From Lachnospiraceae bacterium (GTDB lineage Bacteria > Bacillota > Clostridia > Lachnospirales > Lachnospiraceae): a DNA stretch of 64,000 nt. Numbering within the stretch: the first letter of the stretch is position 1; the number at the start of each line of letters is the position of its first letter. The DNA lies in NCBI GenBank assembly GCA_014804655.1, contig JAAUZK010000010.1:64502-128501 (forward strand), written 5' to 3'. Under the pieces are notes generated by a model, which ran no database searches, was not told where the DNA came from, and saw only the letters and a program-made list of their open reading frames with translations. The translations under genes and the position numbers were made by a program. This document shows positions 34,406-43,833 of the stretch, piece by piece.

Positions 34406-37300
34406 ATGGATAAATTTCAAGGTATATTATTTACATTAAAAAAAAGAAAGCAGTATCCAAACGTAGCAGACAGGGAATTTTATGATTTTACTACATTTGG
34501 GTATTATGATGGGTTGTCGGTGTCCTATATTAATCAATGGTATCAGTTCAGACCTGCCGGAGTTGCAAGGTTATGTGGCTATGTAAGTCAAGGAGAGCCG
34601 TTTACAGATATTTATGTTATTAAAGGATTCTTTCCGGAGGATGAGAGTGCAGATGATGGTTTGTTTGATTATGCACTCTGGCGGGAAATAGGTCAGGAAA
34701 ATATAAATAAGGAGACTCAGAGCGGACTGAAAAGATATCCATATATTTGCCTTTCAGCTCTCCATTTGTCACAAACGTTTGTGGCGGAATGTGATACCTT
34801 AGAAGAAATGACGCACGAAGTTAAGAAATACATCGCACATATAGCGGAGGAAGAGAAGTGGAATTTGAAGGAATTACATTGCGCTGTTTTCCCGATTATT
34901 GGTTTTTCTGACTATGTTATTGCATTTGTTTCGGAAGATTTTGAGGCCCCTGCCCGCTGTATCAGCAGGATGCGTGAATGGAAACTATATGAAAAGGCGG
35001 TTATATCCAGTTGCTACACTATATGCGGTGTGTATAAAGACTTTAAAGTTACGAAAGAAAATTTAAACTCACACTCTAATGTCAGGCTCCTCGCAGAATT
35101 TAGCCTTAAGGAGGGTGCATCGGCTCAGGCATTTCATACTGTAATTCGTGACAAGCTAACAGACAGTTTGGCGGAAGCAGAAATAGATCCAGAGTGGAGA
35201 GATAAAGTAAAATCAGAGCTAGACAATTACTATATTACGTTTGGTAATGTAGATACTCTTGTTATGCCCAATATAAATATTGAGAGTTATCTTGCAATTT
35301 TTATGTCGGAGGAGTTTCAACCTGGAGGAATATTTTATAGAAATTATATTATAGGAACAAAGACCAGTATTTGTATTGCGGAGAGAACCAACGTAGACAG
35401 TAGTAGTAAATCAGATAGTTATGATGAAGATGACAGTCAAATAGAAACGATTGGAGTAGAATGTAAGTGGAGAGAGTTTTCATATGATTTTGAAAAAAAG
35501 CTAAGGGAGAAAAATTATACGGTTCGTATGTCCAGAGCAATTGAGCAGATCATACAAAACTACTATAACATTTCCAATACATTACATGGGTTTGATATTA
35601 GATGCAGCCTTAATAATTTTATTAGTGCAACACTTGATGATATCAGAATATGCTGGGAAGATGAAGAGGCCGATTGGGAGGAAATAAAAAGTGCTATTAA
35701 AGTATTTAGAGATAAAGTGGGTGATTTTGTGGCAGATCTTTTACGCTCGGATAAGCCCTTCATTGAAGGAAACACTTTGTCTCATCCGGCCATTGGATCA
35801 GCCACAAAAATATTGTTTGCTTATACAGCGATTTTAAATAAAATAGCAGATATGATGAGTGATAATGATCAACGGATAATATTTCTTGTTATTAGTGGAG
35901 GGGCGGATGCTACAACTGCAATAGATTTGTTCGCATTTGTGCGGGAAGATAAAATTAGTAAAGAAAAAAATATGAAGAAGCCGGTTCTTATTGTGGTGCC
36001 TGAAAAAGGATTGTATGATATAAAAGGAACGCTTTTTCGTATGCTGCATGAATGTATGCATTATTGCGGTGAGCGTCTAAGAAAAGAGCGTTATGACTTA
36101 TATTTAGATATTATGGCTGAGATAATGGCACAAGATATTATGAGAATATATTCAGGTGAAGGATTTATTAGAAAATATCTGGCAGCTCAAAAAATGTACT
36201 TGCCACCAGAGCAGTATGAACAAATACATGGCATGGTACAGAAGGAGATAGAAAATTGGTGTAAAGAAGTTAAGGCCGCGGTTAAAAGCTGTATATGTGA
36301 ATTCAAAGATTTTGTTGAGTATCGACAGCAACATTGTGACGGTGAGAATGCCTATTATGAAAGTGTGCTCTTTCATACGGTATCTGGAAGGGAACGTATT
36401 TCAGGTATTTTGAGTGATGACAGTATAGCAGATATCTGGAACAGGAAAGAAGAGCCTCTGAGTGAAAAAATAGAGAAAATAATAAAAGCGGAAGAGGACA
36501 AGCTGTACGAGAGGATTAACGTGATTTTGCGTCAAAAATCAGCGCATATATATACTGCAGATATCAGGGCGAGTCGAGTGAGTTATTGGAAGCAAAAAGA
36601 TGTGGATCGGCGAATAGCTAAATATTTAAATGTGTATGGAGCGTTTCTGGTCGATAATTATAATATCGGAATTAATAAAAATGGAAGATTTTTGTATAAT
36701 TATGATAAAATTTCAAAATTAGGATTTTGGAGTATGAGAGAGAGTAGGGCAGATTTGCTCGCGATTCGATTGTTGAATATGCATGTAGAGGAGTATTTGT
36801 TATCCTTTATATTTGAAGAAGAAGGTATTGATAGGGCAATGCCAATAACGCTGGATAATGTATTGCGGATGGGATCCGTTTTGAAAGTGGGGTTCCATAT
36901 TTCGAGAGATGATATAGGAACAGCTGTCCGCGACAAAATTCGTGAATATGCCGATAAGATAAAACGTGATGCGGGATATGAATATGAGGATAAAGAAGGA
37001 CGTATATATGATTATTTAAATGAATATATTGACAGAATCGAATTGCTATTAGAAATATATGAGAGTGGAAGATGGAAAGTGGTCGCTCAAGATATTGAAA
37101 AATATTTGACAGATATTTTAACTGTATTGGAGGGGAGATTAGGGGAAATACAAACTATAGAACAGTTGAGAGAAATATACAGGAAATGTGATATGACTGA
37201 TAAAGATAATGCCTATGCAACGATAGCATATTTGTTCCAACGGTGGGAACAACTGGCGAGGGAGGATAAATGTGAAACTGAAGGATGTACTAATAGATGA
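34406..37300 (+). CDS. Large protein with HExxH zincin-like metallopeptidase motif
   Basis: A 964-residue protein of no family that I can name. Residues 548-552 read HECMH within 'LFRMLHECMHYCGERLR', a helix context typical of zinc metallopeptidases. The segment 'MRESRADLLAIRLL' (E779, D783) has the E-x-x-A-D..A look of a gluzincin third-ligand helix, which would leave a long insert between the ligands. Just before the motif 'PVLIVVPEKGLYDIKGT' supplies a hydrophobic strand. There is no signal peptide or transmembrane helix, so it is cytoplasmic. ATG 34406 is used because the frame upstream runs through the hairpin. Its last 29 bp overlap the SIR2 gene, so the two are translationally coupled. 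Codon usage and base content are AT-rich compared with the housekeeping genes. Confidence 0.72.
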   Translation: MDKFQGILFTLKKRKQYPNVADREFYDFTTFGYYDGLSVSYINQWYQFRPAGVARLCGYVSQGEPFTDIYVIKGFFPEDESADDGLFDYALWREIGQENINKETQSGLKRYPYICLSALHLSQTFVAECDTLEEMTHEVKKYIAHIAEEEKWNLKELHCAVFPIIGFSDYVIAFVSEDFEAPARCISRMREWKLYEKAVISSCYTICGVYKDFKVTKENLNSHSNVRLLAEFSLKEGASAQAFHTVIRDKLTDSLAEAEIDPEWRDKVKSELDNYYITFGNVDTLVMPNINIESYLAIFMSEEFQPGGIFYRNYIIGTKTSICIAERTNVDSSSKSDSYDEDDSQIETIGVECKWREFSYDFEKKLREKNYTVRMSRAIEQIIQNYYNISNTLHGFDIRCSLNNFISATLDDIRICWEDEEADWEEIKSAIKVFRDKVGDFVADLLRSDKPFIEGNTLSHPAIGSATKILFAYTAILNKIADMMSDNDQRIIFLVISGGADATTAIDLFAFVREDKISKEKNMKKPVLIVVPEKGLYDIKGTLFRMLHECMHYCGERLRKERYDLYLDIMAEIMAQDIMRIYSGEGFIRKYLAAQKMYLPPEQYEQIHGMVQKEIENWCKEVKAAVKSCICEFKDFVEYRQQHCDGENAYYESVLFHTVSGRERISGILSDDSIADIWNRKEEPLSEKIEKIIKAEEDKLYERINVILRQKSAHIYTADIRASRVSYWKQKDVDRRIAKYLNVYGAFLVDNYNIGINKNGRFLYNYDKISKLGFWSMRESRADLLAIRLLNMHVEEYLLSFIFEEEGIDRAMPITLDNVLRMGSVLKVGFHISRDDIGTAVRDKIREYADKIKRDAGYEYEDKEGRIYDYLNEYIDRIELLLEIYESGRWKVVAQDIEKYLTDILTVLEGRLGEIQTIEQLREIYRKCDMTDKDNAYATIAYLFQRWEQLAREDKCETEGCTNR

Positions 37301-38426
37301 AATGTTCAGAAGAAATCAAAGAAATATAGATGAGTTAAAATCGAATCTCAATACTAAGGAAGAAAAAGAAGCATCCTGGGCGTTCTGTCTCGGGGCAGGA
37401 GTAAGTATATCATGTGGTCTTCCTGATTGGTCCAAATTGCTGGCAATTATAAGCGGCAATCTTTTGAATTCATATACGATCCCAGATGCGCTGGACAATG
37501 AGTTATTGCAAATCATGGCGGAATTAATTGAGCATATCGAAAAAAGCGATGATTTTATTAAGGCAATGTCCGGAGCAGCGCAGGGCACTGCAGTCGGAAT
37601 ATACAGAAATATTGATCCTTTGGAGCTGGCTGAATACATAAGAACTATGGTTGGGGAATTATTTGGCATCAGGGGTAATGATGAATTGATTAACAGGATT
37701 TTGCACGAATATATTAAAGAATCATTCGGGGTAAAGTGGGATGCTGATAACAAAATAGTGGGATATGATGAGTCAACCTTAAAAGCAGTAGTAGAAATGA
37801 TGGAGAATAAAAACATAAGAAGAGCCATTACCTATAATTACGACGACCTTTTGGAAATTTCATTGAGGGAGGATGGCAACCGGGTGGAGACTATTGTGCC
37901 GGAAGAGAAAAAGGAATTTGCGGAAGGAACCGATGTGTATAGAGTATATCATTGCCATGGATTGGTTCCGGTTCGAGATTCGGCTGATTTGGAGCAGATT
38001 ACGTCGCAAATTATATTGACAGAGACATCTTACTATAATGAAGAAGCCAGTAATTATAGTCTGGCAAATGTTTTGCAGGCATATTCCATGAATTATTGCA
38101 ATCTGCTTTATGTTGGCTTTTCCGGTGCAGATTATACATTCCGTAGGATTATCAGAGGCCTCGGCTTGGATAAAGATGAAATGCAGCATTATATTTTTTT
38201 CTGTGCTGATGATATTGTAAATATGGTATATGATGGAACAACAAATAAAGAAATAACGAAAGACGAGTTCATCAGACAAGTGGGGTGTGGTAATACAAAA
38301 TATGATTATGAGAGGCTGATGATCAACCAGCTCATTGTTTCTAAGACTTTATATTGGAAAGAAAAGGGAATGAATGTGATTTGGTCAACATGGGAGGAAC
38401 TTCCACAGGTATTGATGGGGCTGTAA
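37272..38426 (+). CDS. SIR2-like domain protein (probable NAD-consuming defence effector)
   Basis: A 384-residue protein with the SIR2_2-type Rossmann core: 'FCLGAGVSISCGLPDW' (residues 38-53, the NAD-binding GAGxS), 'TYNYDDLLE' (N189 and D191), 'YHCHGLVP' with the likely catalytic H229, 'ILTETSYYNE' and 'LLYVGFSGADYTFRRII'. It lacks the zinc-binding cysteines of true deacetylase sirtuins. Proteins of this kind act as NAD-depleting effectors in several anti-phage systems (Thoeris ThsA, DSR1/DSR2, SIR2-HerA). It starts with GTG 37272, 5 nt after GGAGGA, inside the 3' end of the zincin gene. A terminator follows. No TIR, HerA or Argonaute partner is near; the only partner is the HExxH protein. 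Confidence 0.85.
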   Translation: MKLKDVLIDEMFRRNQRNIDELKSNLNTKEEKEASWAFCLGAGVSISCGLPDWSKLLAIISGNLLNSYTIPDALDNELLQIMAELIEHIEKSDDFIKAMSGAAQGTAVGIYRNIDPLELAEYIRTMVGELFGIRGNDELINRILHEYIKESFGVKWDADNKIVGYDESTLKAVVEMMENKNIRRAITYNYDDLLEISLREDGNRVETIVPEEKKEFAEGTDVYRVYHCHGLVPVRDSADLEQITSQIILTETSYYNEEASNYSLANVLQAYSMNYCNLLYVGFSGADYTFRRIIRGLGLDKDEMQHYIFFCADDIVNMVYDGTTNKEITKDEFIRQVGCGNTKYDYERLMINQLIVSKTLYWKEKGMNVIWSTWEELPQVLMGL

Positions 38427-38490
38427 TGAGTCACCTGTTGCAATGGAGCTTCAGATGTTTTGGAATACCTTATGAACCAGTGGATGGCGG

Positions 38491-38526
38491 AAAGCAGGCA
38501 AAGATAATTTTATTTTTGCCTGTTTT
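38491..38526 (+). terminator. Rho-independent terminator after the SIR2-like gene
   Basis: AAAGCAGGCAAA pairs with TTTGCCTGTTTT (one G-U) around a 12-nt AT loop. It closes the zincin/SIR2 cassette. The rest of the 259-bp gap to 38686 holds the leader repeat at 38534-38568 and a TATAAT at 38605-38610. Confidence 0.75.
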
Positions 38527-38685
38527 GTGTTACAATAGCGTGAGAAGAATTTTCGAACTTGCAAGGCAGGTCATGAGTATGCTAGAGTGGTAGGCCAATG
38601 CTGTTATAATAATATATGCGGTGACAAAACAGAGTAAAAGAAGAACCAATAAAGTGACTTAATAATGATTGGAGTGCGGCGATCT

Positions 38686-40041
38686 ATGCGTAAGTTTCAG
38701 AAACAGCAGCTTAAAGACATTTTCAAAGAAATACACATAGTTCATCAGCAGTGCAGAGACAGGCTGGCGGAAAAAGAGTACCAGACAGTAAGAAATTTAC
38801 TTGCTGACTGCCAGGAGACGGTAATCCAGATTGGGGAGTTTATTGAAGATTTGGAAGGCACCGGGACGGAGGCTGTCTCTTACCTGGAGCGGTATTGTGA
38901 AGAACTGTATCAGATCAGTACACAATTGGAAGAAATATCGGCACATAAAGCTTATAAAAGTTTGGAAGGAATATTGATAAAAGCGGAGAATGCAGTGGAT
39001 CATATTTCTATTCGGAAGGAAATTGTATTTTTGCCGTATAAGGCAAGCATGTGGGATTCACTGGAAAGTGTGTATCTGGCGGCACGGGAAGACGAAATGT
39101 GTGATGCTTATGTGGTGCCGATTCCCTATTATGATAAGAATGCAGACGGAAGTTTCGGCGAAATGCACTATGAGGGCGGAGACTATCCAGATAATATTGA
39201 GATTACACATTATGAGGCATATGATTTGGAACAAATGCATCCGGATGTCATCTATATACACAATCCCTATGATAACTGTAATATTGTCACCAGCGTACCG
39301 GAACGGTATTTCAGCAGCAATCTGAGAAACTGTACGGATTGTCTGGTGTATATCCCATATTTTATATTGAATGAGATAGAGCCGGATAATCAGGAGGCGG
39401 TCGATCATATGAAGCATTTTTGCTTCCTGCCGGGAGTGATCTGGGCAGATAAGGTAATCGTGCAGTCTGAGAAGATGAGGCAGATTTATATCAATGAATT
39501 TATCAAGGCAGCGAAAGAGAGCGGATTGCCGGAAGAGTATACCAACAGAAAGAGATTGGAAGATAAAATATTAGCGCTTGGTTCTCCGAAATTGGACAAG
39601 GCACGCAATACGCGAAGGGAAGATCTGGAAGTGCCTGATGAGTGGCTTAAGGTCATAGAGAAACCGGATGGTACGTGGAAAAAGATTATTTTCTATAATA
39701 CGAGCATAAGCGCGCTTTTGAATGATGATGAGAAGATGCTTGAAAAGATGAAATGTGTTTTTAGTATATTTAAGGAGCAGCAGGACACGGTGGCGCTTCT
39801 GTGGCGGCCGCATCCGTTGATTGCTTCAACGATTAAAAGTATGAAGCCGGAACTCTGGGCGGACTATGAGAAGATTGTGGAGGCATACAGGGAAGAAGGC
39901 TGGGGGATATATGATGACAGCGCGGATTTGGAGCGGGCGGTAATATTGAGCGATGCTTATTACGGGGACATGAGCAGTGTAGTGCAGGTATATCAGGAAA
40001 CGGGGAAGCCGGTTATGATACAGAATGTGGACGTGTTATAG
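38686..40041 (+). CDS. CDP-glycerol glycerophosphotransferase-like protein
   Basis: A 451-residue protein that resembles the TagF/TagB-type transferases in its second half: 'IEITHYEAYDLEQMHPDVIYIHNPYDN', 'LVYIPYFI', 'VIVQSEKMRQIYI', 'ALGSPKLDK', 'IIFYNTSISALL', 'LLWRPHPL' and 'LSDAYYGDMSSVVQVYQETGKPVM' follow the GT-B order of that family. The first 110 residues are a charged coiled-coil region. These enzymes extend teichoic-acid-like or glycerol-phosphate-decorated glycans at the inner membrane face, so a role in the surface-glycan locus is plausible. ATG 38686 is 11 nt after GGAG; ATG 38665 lacks a good site. It precedes cysQ by 70 bp. Confidence 0.75.
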   Translation: MRKFQKQQLKDIFKEIHIVHQQCRDRLAEKEYQTVRNLLADCQETVIQIGEFIEDLEGTGTEAVSYLERYCEELYQISTQLEEISAHKAYKSLEGILIKAENAVDHISIRKEIVFLPYKASMWDSLESVYLAAREDEMCDAYVVPIPYYDKNADGSFGEMHYEGGDYPDNIEITHYEAYDLEQMHPDVIYIHNPYDNCNIVTSVPERYFSSNLRNCTDCLVYIPYFILNEIEPDNQEAVDHMKHFCFLPGVIWADKVIVQSEKMRQIYINEFIKAAKESGLPEEYTNRKRLEDKILALGSPKLDKARNTRREDLEVPDEWLKVIEKPDGTWKKIIFYNTSISALLNDDEKMLEKMKCVFSIFKEQQDTVALLWRPHPLIASTIKSMKPELWADYEKIVEAYREEGWGIYDDSADLERAVILSDAYYGDMSSVVQVYQETGKPVMIQNVDVL

Positions 40042-40111
40042 CGAGGCGGAATGTGGCGATTAAGGCAGCATTAGCAGAGTTTGACTATGAATAATAGGAG
40101 GCAAACAGAGG

Positions 40112-40888
40112 ATGAGCTGGGAAAAAGAGCTCGGGGTTGCTAAGAAGGCAGCAATAGAAGCCGGAAAAGAAATTATGAAAGTATATAACTCCGAAAAGAT
40201 AAATGTTGAATATAAGGATGACAGATCTCCGCTTACGGAAGCGGACAGGCAGGCGAATCAAGTAATTGTAGATATGCTGTCAGGGGAGTTTCCTGATTAT
40301 GCAATCTTATCGGAAGAGGAAAAGGATAACAGAGAAAGGAGGCAGAATGATTACTGCTTTGTAGTAGATCCATTAGACGGAACCAAGGAATTTATAAAAA
40401 GGAACGGACAATTTACGGTCAACATTGCTTTAGCCTATAAAGGGAAATCTGTTATGGGCGTAATTTATGTTCCGGTAACGGAAGAATTATATTGGGCGGC
40501 GGAAGGTAATGGGGCTTTTTTGACTTTGCATGGCAAGACTGAGAGAATCCATGTATCTGACAGAAGGACGGATATTCGTGTCGTAATGAGCAGTTCTCAT
40601 GGCTGCGCGGAGATGGACAACCTGATACAAAAAAATAATCTTGTCAACCAAGTTAAAATGGGAAGTTCTTTGAAGGGATGTATCATAGCGAAAGGAGAAG
40701 CGGAAATATACTACCGCTTTAACCCTACTATGGAGTGGGATACCGCAGCCATGCAGTGCATCGTGGAGGAGGCCGGGGCAATTTTTAATCAGATGGATGA
40801 TTCGGAAATGAGATATAACCGAGAGGATTGTCGAAACGGGAAAGGATTCTATATTATCAACTGTGCGGAAAACAAGATGAAGTGGTAA
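40112..40888 (+). CDS. cysQ: 3'(2'),5'-bisphosphate nucleotidase
   Basis: CysQ hydrolyses adenosine 3',5'-bisphosphate (PAP), the product of PAPS-using sulfotransferases, to AMP. The 258-residue protein has the inositol-monophosphatase-fold metal sites 'LSEEEKDNRE', 'VVDPLDGTKEFI' and 'WDTAAMQCIVEEAGA'. AGGAGG lies upstream of ATG 40112. It opens the sulfate-activation genes cysQ-cysD-cysNC. A fragment of its 5' end recurs at 33851-33943. In this locus it could also recycle a cytidine 3',5'-bisphosphate left by the phosphoramidate pathway; that is inference. Confidence 0.94.
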   Translation: MSWEKELGVAKKAAIEAGKEIMKVYNSEKINVEYKDDRSPLTEADRQANQVIVDMLSGEFPDYAILSEEEKDNRERRQNDYCFVVDPLDGTKEFIKRNGQFTVNIALAYKGKSVMGVIYVPVTEELYWAAEGNGAFLTLHGKTERIHVSDRRTDIRVVMSSSHGCAEMDNLIQKNNLVNQVKMGSSLKGCIIAKGEAEIYYRFNPTMEWDTAAMQCIVEEAGAIFNQMDDSEMRYNREDCRNGKGFYIINCAENKMKW

Positions 40889-41021
40889 AAAATTAAGTTT
40901 TGCTTGATTGCGCGCTTTGCCTGTGGCAAACTTGAAGCTTGCCAAAAAGGGAAACATGGGTATAAACATAAAAAGAGATTGAACATGTGCACAACAAAAG
41001 GTGTACAGAAATGAGGAGAAC

Positions 41022-41921
41022 ATGCGGGAGTTGACACATTTAGAGCAATTGGAGGCGGAAGCAATCTATATTATGCGGGAAGTTGCCGCTGAGTGCGAGA
41101 AGCCGGTAATGCTTTACTCGATTGGTAAGGACAGTTCAGTGATGCTGCATCTGGCCCTTAAGGCTTTCTATCCGGAGAAACCGCCGTTTCCCTTTCTGCA
41201 TATTGATACGACATGGAAATTTAAAGAAATGATAACTTTTCGGGATGAGACGGCTAAGAGACTAGGCATAGAAATGCTGGTATATACGAACGAAGAGGGT
41301 GTGAAACAGGGAATCAACCCTTTTGATCATGGCGCCGCGTATACGGACATCATGAAGACACAGGCATTGAAACAGGCATTGGATCACTATGGCTTTACGG
41401 CAGCGTTTGGCGGAGGGAGACGGGATGAGGAGAAATCCCGCGCAAAGGAGAGAGTGTTTTCATTTAGAAATGCACAGCATGCGTGGGATCCGAAGAATCA
41501 GCGGCCTGAAATGTGGAAACTGTATAACACGAAGATCAACAAGGGTGAGTCAATCCGCATATTTCCATTGTCCAATTGGACGGAAAAGGACATCTGGCAG
41601 TATATACGTCGGGAGAATATAGACATTGTTCCTCTCTACTTTGCGAAGGAAAGACCGATAGTGTATCGGGACGGTAATATCATCATGGTGGATGATGATC
41701 GGATGAAGCTGCGGCCGGATGAAAAAATAGAATGGAAAAAAGTGCGGTTCAGGACATTGGGATGTTATCCGCTGACCGGTGGCGTGGAATCTGATGCGGA
41801 TACATTGGATGCTATTATCAAAGAAACCTTACAGGCCATCACTTCGGAACGGACAAGCAGAGTGATTGATCACGAAGCGGCAGGAAGTATGGAGAGACGT
41901 AAGAGAGAGGGTTATTTCTAA
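41022..41921 (+). CDS. cysD: Sulfate adenylyltransferase subunit 2
   Basis: CysD is the ATP-pyrophosphatase-type catalytic subunit that joins sulfate to AMP to make APS, powered by its GTPase partner CysN. The 299-residue protein has the PP-loop '[12 protein letters not shown]', '[15 protein letters not shown]', '[21 protein letters not shown]' and '[17 protein letters not shown]'. Its length is the usual 300 residues. ATG 41022 follows GAGGAGAA. The partner gene starts 2 bp after its stop codon, so the two are coupled. Confidence 0.96.
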   Translation: MRELTHLEQLEAEAIYIMREVAAECEKPVMLYSIGKDSSVMLHLALKAFYPEKPPFPFLHIDTTWKFKEMITFRDETAKRLGIEMLVYTNEEGVKQGINPFDHGAAYTDIMKTQALKQALDHYGFTAAFGGGRRDEEKSRAKERVFSFRNAQHAWDPKNQRPEMWKLYNTKINKGESIRIFPLSNWTEKDIWQYIRRENIDIVPLYFAKERPIVYRDGNIIMVDDDRMKLRPDEKIEWKKVRFRTLGCYPLTGGVESDADTLDAIIKETLQAITSERTSRVIDHEAAGSMERRKREGYF

Positions 41922-41923
41922 TT

Positions 41924-43774
41924 ATGAAAAGTTTATTAAAGTTTATAACCTGCGGAAGTGTGGATGACGGTAAATCTACTTTGATCGGTCATATGCTATA
42001 TGATGCTAAACTGATCTTTGCGGATCAGAAAAAGGCGTTGGAATTAGATAGCAAGGTCGGCAGCCGTGAGGGAAAGATAGATTATTCTCTGCTACTGGAT
42101 GGACTGATGGCGGAGCGGGAACAGGGCATTACAATTGATGTGGCATACCGGTATTTTACCACGGAAAAAAGAAGTTTTATTGTGGCAGATACACCCGGTC
42201 ACGAAGAGTATACAAGGAATATGGCGGTGGGAGCATCTTTTGCCGATGTGGCGGTAATTTTGATCGACGCGACACAGGGAATGCTGATTCAGACAAGACG
42301 TCATATCAGAATTTGTTCTTTGATGGGGATCAAGCACTTTGTGTTTGCAATTAATAAGATGGACTTAGTTCATTACGATAAGAGTGTTTATGATAAAATA
42401 GCCAGAGATATCAAAAAATTCATAAGTGAATTTGATGTGCACTCTATTCGTATGATACCTGTTTCGGCAACAGAGGGGGATAATATTACGCATACGTCAT
42501 CGACTATGCCATGGTATCATGACGAAACGCTGTTAGAATATCTGGAAAATATAGAACCATCAGATTTGTCGGGGCAGGAAGAGTTTGTCATGACGGTACA
42601 GCGTGTCAGCAGACCGAGTCATACTTTTAGAGGATTCCAGGGGCAGATCAATACGGGAGAAATATCCGTGGGGGATGAGGTTGTCGTATTACCCAGCGGC
42701 GAGCATGCTAAAGTGGCCGGAATCTACGTGGCAGATCAGGAGGAAGAGACGGCGCAGGCAGGAGAACCGGTTACCCTTCAGCTGGATCGGGAGATAGATA
42801 TATCCAGAGGCTGTGTACTTTGCAGAAATAGCAGAGCGGAGGAAAATTCCGTATGTGAGGAGGCTCCATTAAGTGTAGAAACCGCTAATATGGTTACGGC
42901 AAAACTATTCTGGATGGATGATGACAGATTAGTGCCGGGAAGAAATTATTGGATCAAGATAGGAACGAAAATGCTGCCGGCCTCTGTCATGAATATAAAG
43001 TATAAGATTGATGTTAACAGTGGGGAGCAGCTTCCGGCGGAACAGATTTATAAGAATGAACTGGCAGTGTGCGATATTATGTTATCAGAGAAATGTGCTG
43101 TCAGCGCGTTTGACAAAAATAAAGAACTCGGCAGTTTTATTTTTATCAACCGAGTGACCAATATGACTTCGGCGTGCGGTACGATCATGCATACTTTGCG
43201 CCGCTCCAATAATTTGGTATGGCAGGAAACCGATATCACGAAGCAGATTCGCTCGGAGCAGAAGAATCAGACGCCTAAGACTGTATGGTTTACGGGATTG
43301 TCGGGATCAGGCAAGTCCACACTTGCTAATGCGTTGGAGAAAAGATTGGTGGCGATGGGAAGGCACACCATGCTTTTAGACGGCGATAATATCCGTATGG
43401 GATTAAATAAGAATCTTGGATTTACGGAATCGGACAGAGTGGAGAATATCAGAAGAATAGCTGAAGTAGCTAAACTTATGAATGATGCGGGATTGATTGT
43501 GTTGACGGCGTTTATTTCTCCTTATAAGAGAGATCGGGAAAACGCGAAAGAGATTATTGGAGATGATTTTCTGGAAGTATATGTCAGCACACCGATTGAA
43601 GAGTGTGAGAGAAGAGACGTGAAGGGGTTATACAAAAAGGCAAGAAAGGGAGAAATTCCCAATTTCACGGGTATCAGCAGTCCTTATGAAGCTCCGGATA
43701 CTCCGGATGTGGTAGTTAATACGCAGGAGATGTCTATCGAAGATGCAGTATCTATGATTGTGGATAAAATGTAA
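41924..43774 (+). CDS. cysNC: Bifunctional sulfate adenylyltransferase subunit 1 / adenylylsulfate kinase
   Basis: A 616-residue fusion. Residues about 1-430 are the CysN GTPase: G1 'GSVDDGKSTLIG', switch 'EREQGITIDVAYRYF', 'DTPGHEEYTRNM' and 'INKMDLV'. Residues about 445-616 are the APS kinase CysC: Walker A 'TGLSGSGKSTLA', 'LLDGDNIRMGLNKNLGF', 'ISPYKRDRENAKEI' and 'GLYKKARKGEIPNFTGI'. With CysD it converts sulfate to APS and then PAPS. No PAPS reductase or sulfite reductase is in the window, so the PAPS may serve sulfotransferases. It converges with the LacI gene. Confidence 0.96.
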   Translation: MKSLLKFITCGSVDDGKSTLIGHMLYDAKLIFADQKKALELDSKVGSREGKIDYSLLLDGLMAEREQGITIDVAYRYFTTEKRSFIVADTPGHEEYTRNMAVGASFADVAVILIDATQGMLIQTRRHIRICSLMGIKHFVFAINKMDLVHYDKSVYDKIARDIKKFISEFDVHSIRMIPVSATEGDNITHTSSTMPWYHDETLLEYLENIEPSDLSGQEEFVMTVQRVSRPSHTFRGFQGQINTGEISVGDEVVVLPSGEHAKVAGIYVADQEEETAQAGEPVTLQLDREIDISRGCVLCRNSRAEENSVCEEAPLSVETANMVTAKLFWMDDDRLVPGRNYWIKIGTKMLPASVMNIKYKIDVNSGEQLPAEQIYKNELAVCDIMLSEKCAVSAFDKNKELGSFIFINRVTNMTSACGTIMHTLRRSNNLVWQETDITKQIRSEQKNQTPKTVWFTGLSGSGKSTLANALEKRLVAMGRHTMLLDGDNIRMGLNKNLGFTESDRVENIRRIAEVAKLMNDAGLIVLTAFISPYKRDRENAKEIIGDDFLEVYVSTPIEECERRDVKGLYKKARKGEIPNFTGISSPYEAPDTPDVVVNTQEMSIEDAVSMIVDKM

Positions 43775-43833
43775 AAGTTATTGTTCGCGGTGGGTATTTA
43801 GACGTGTAGATATAGAGGGATAGCGTGGCATGA

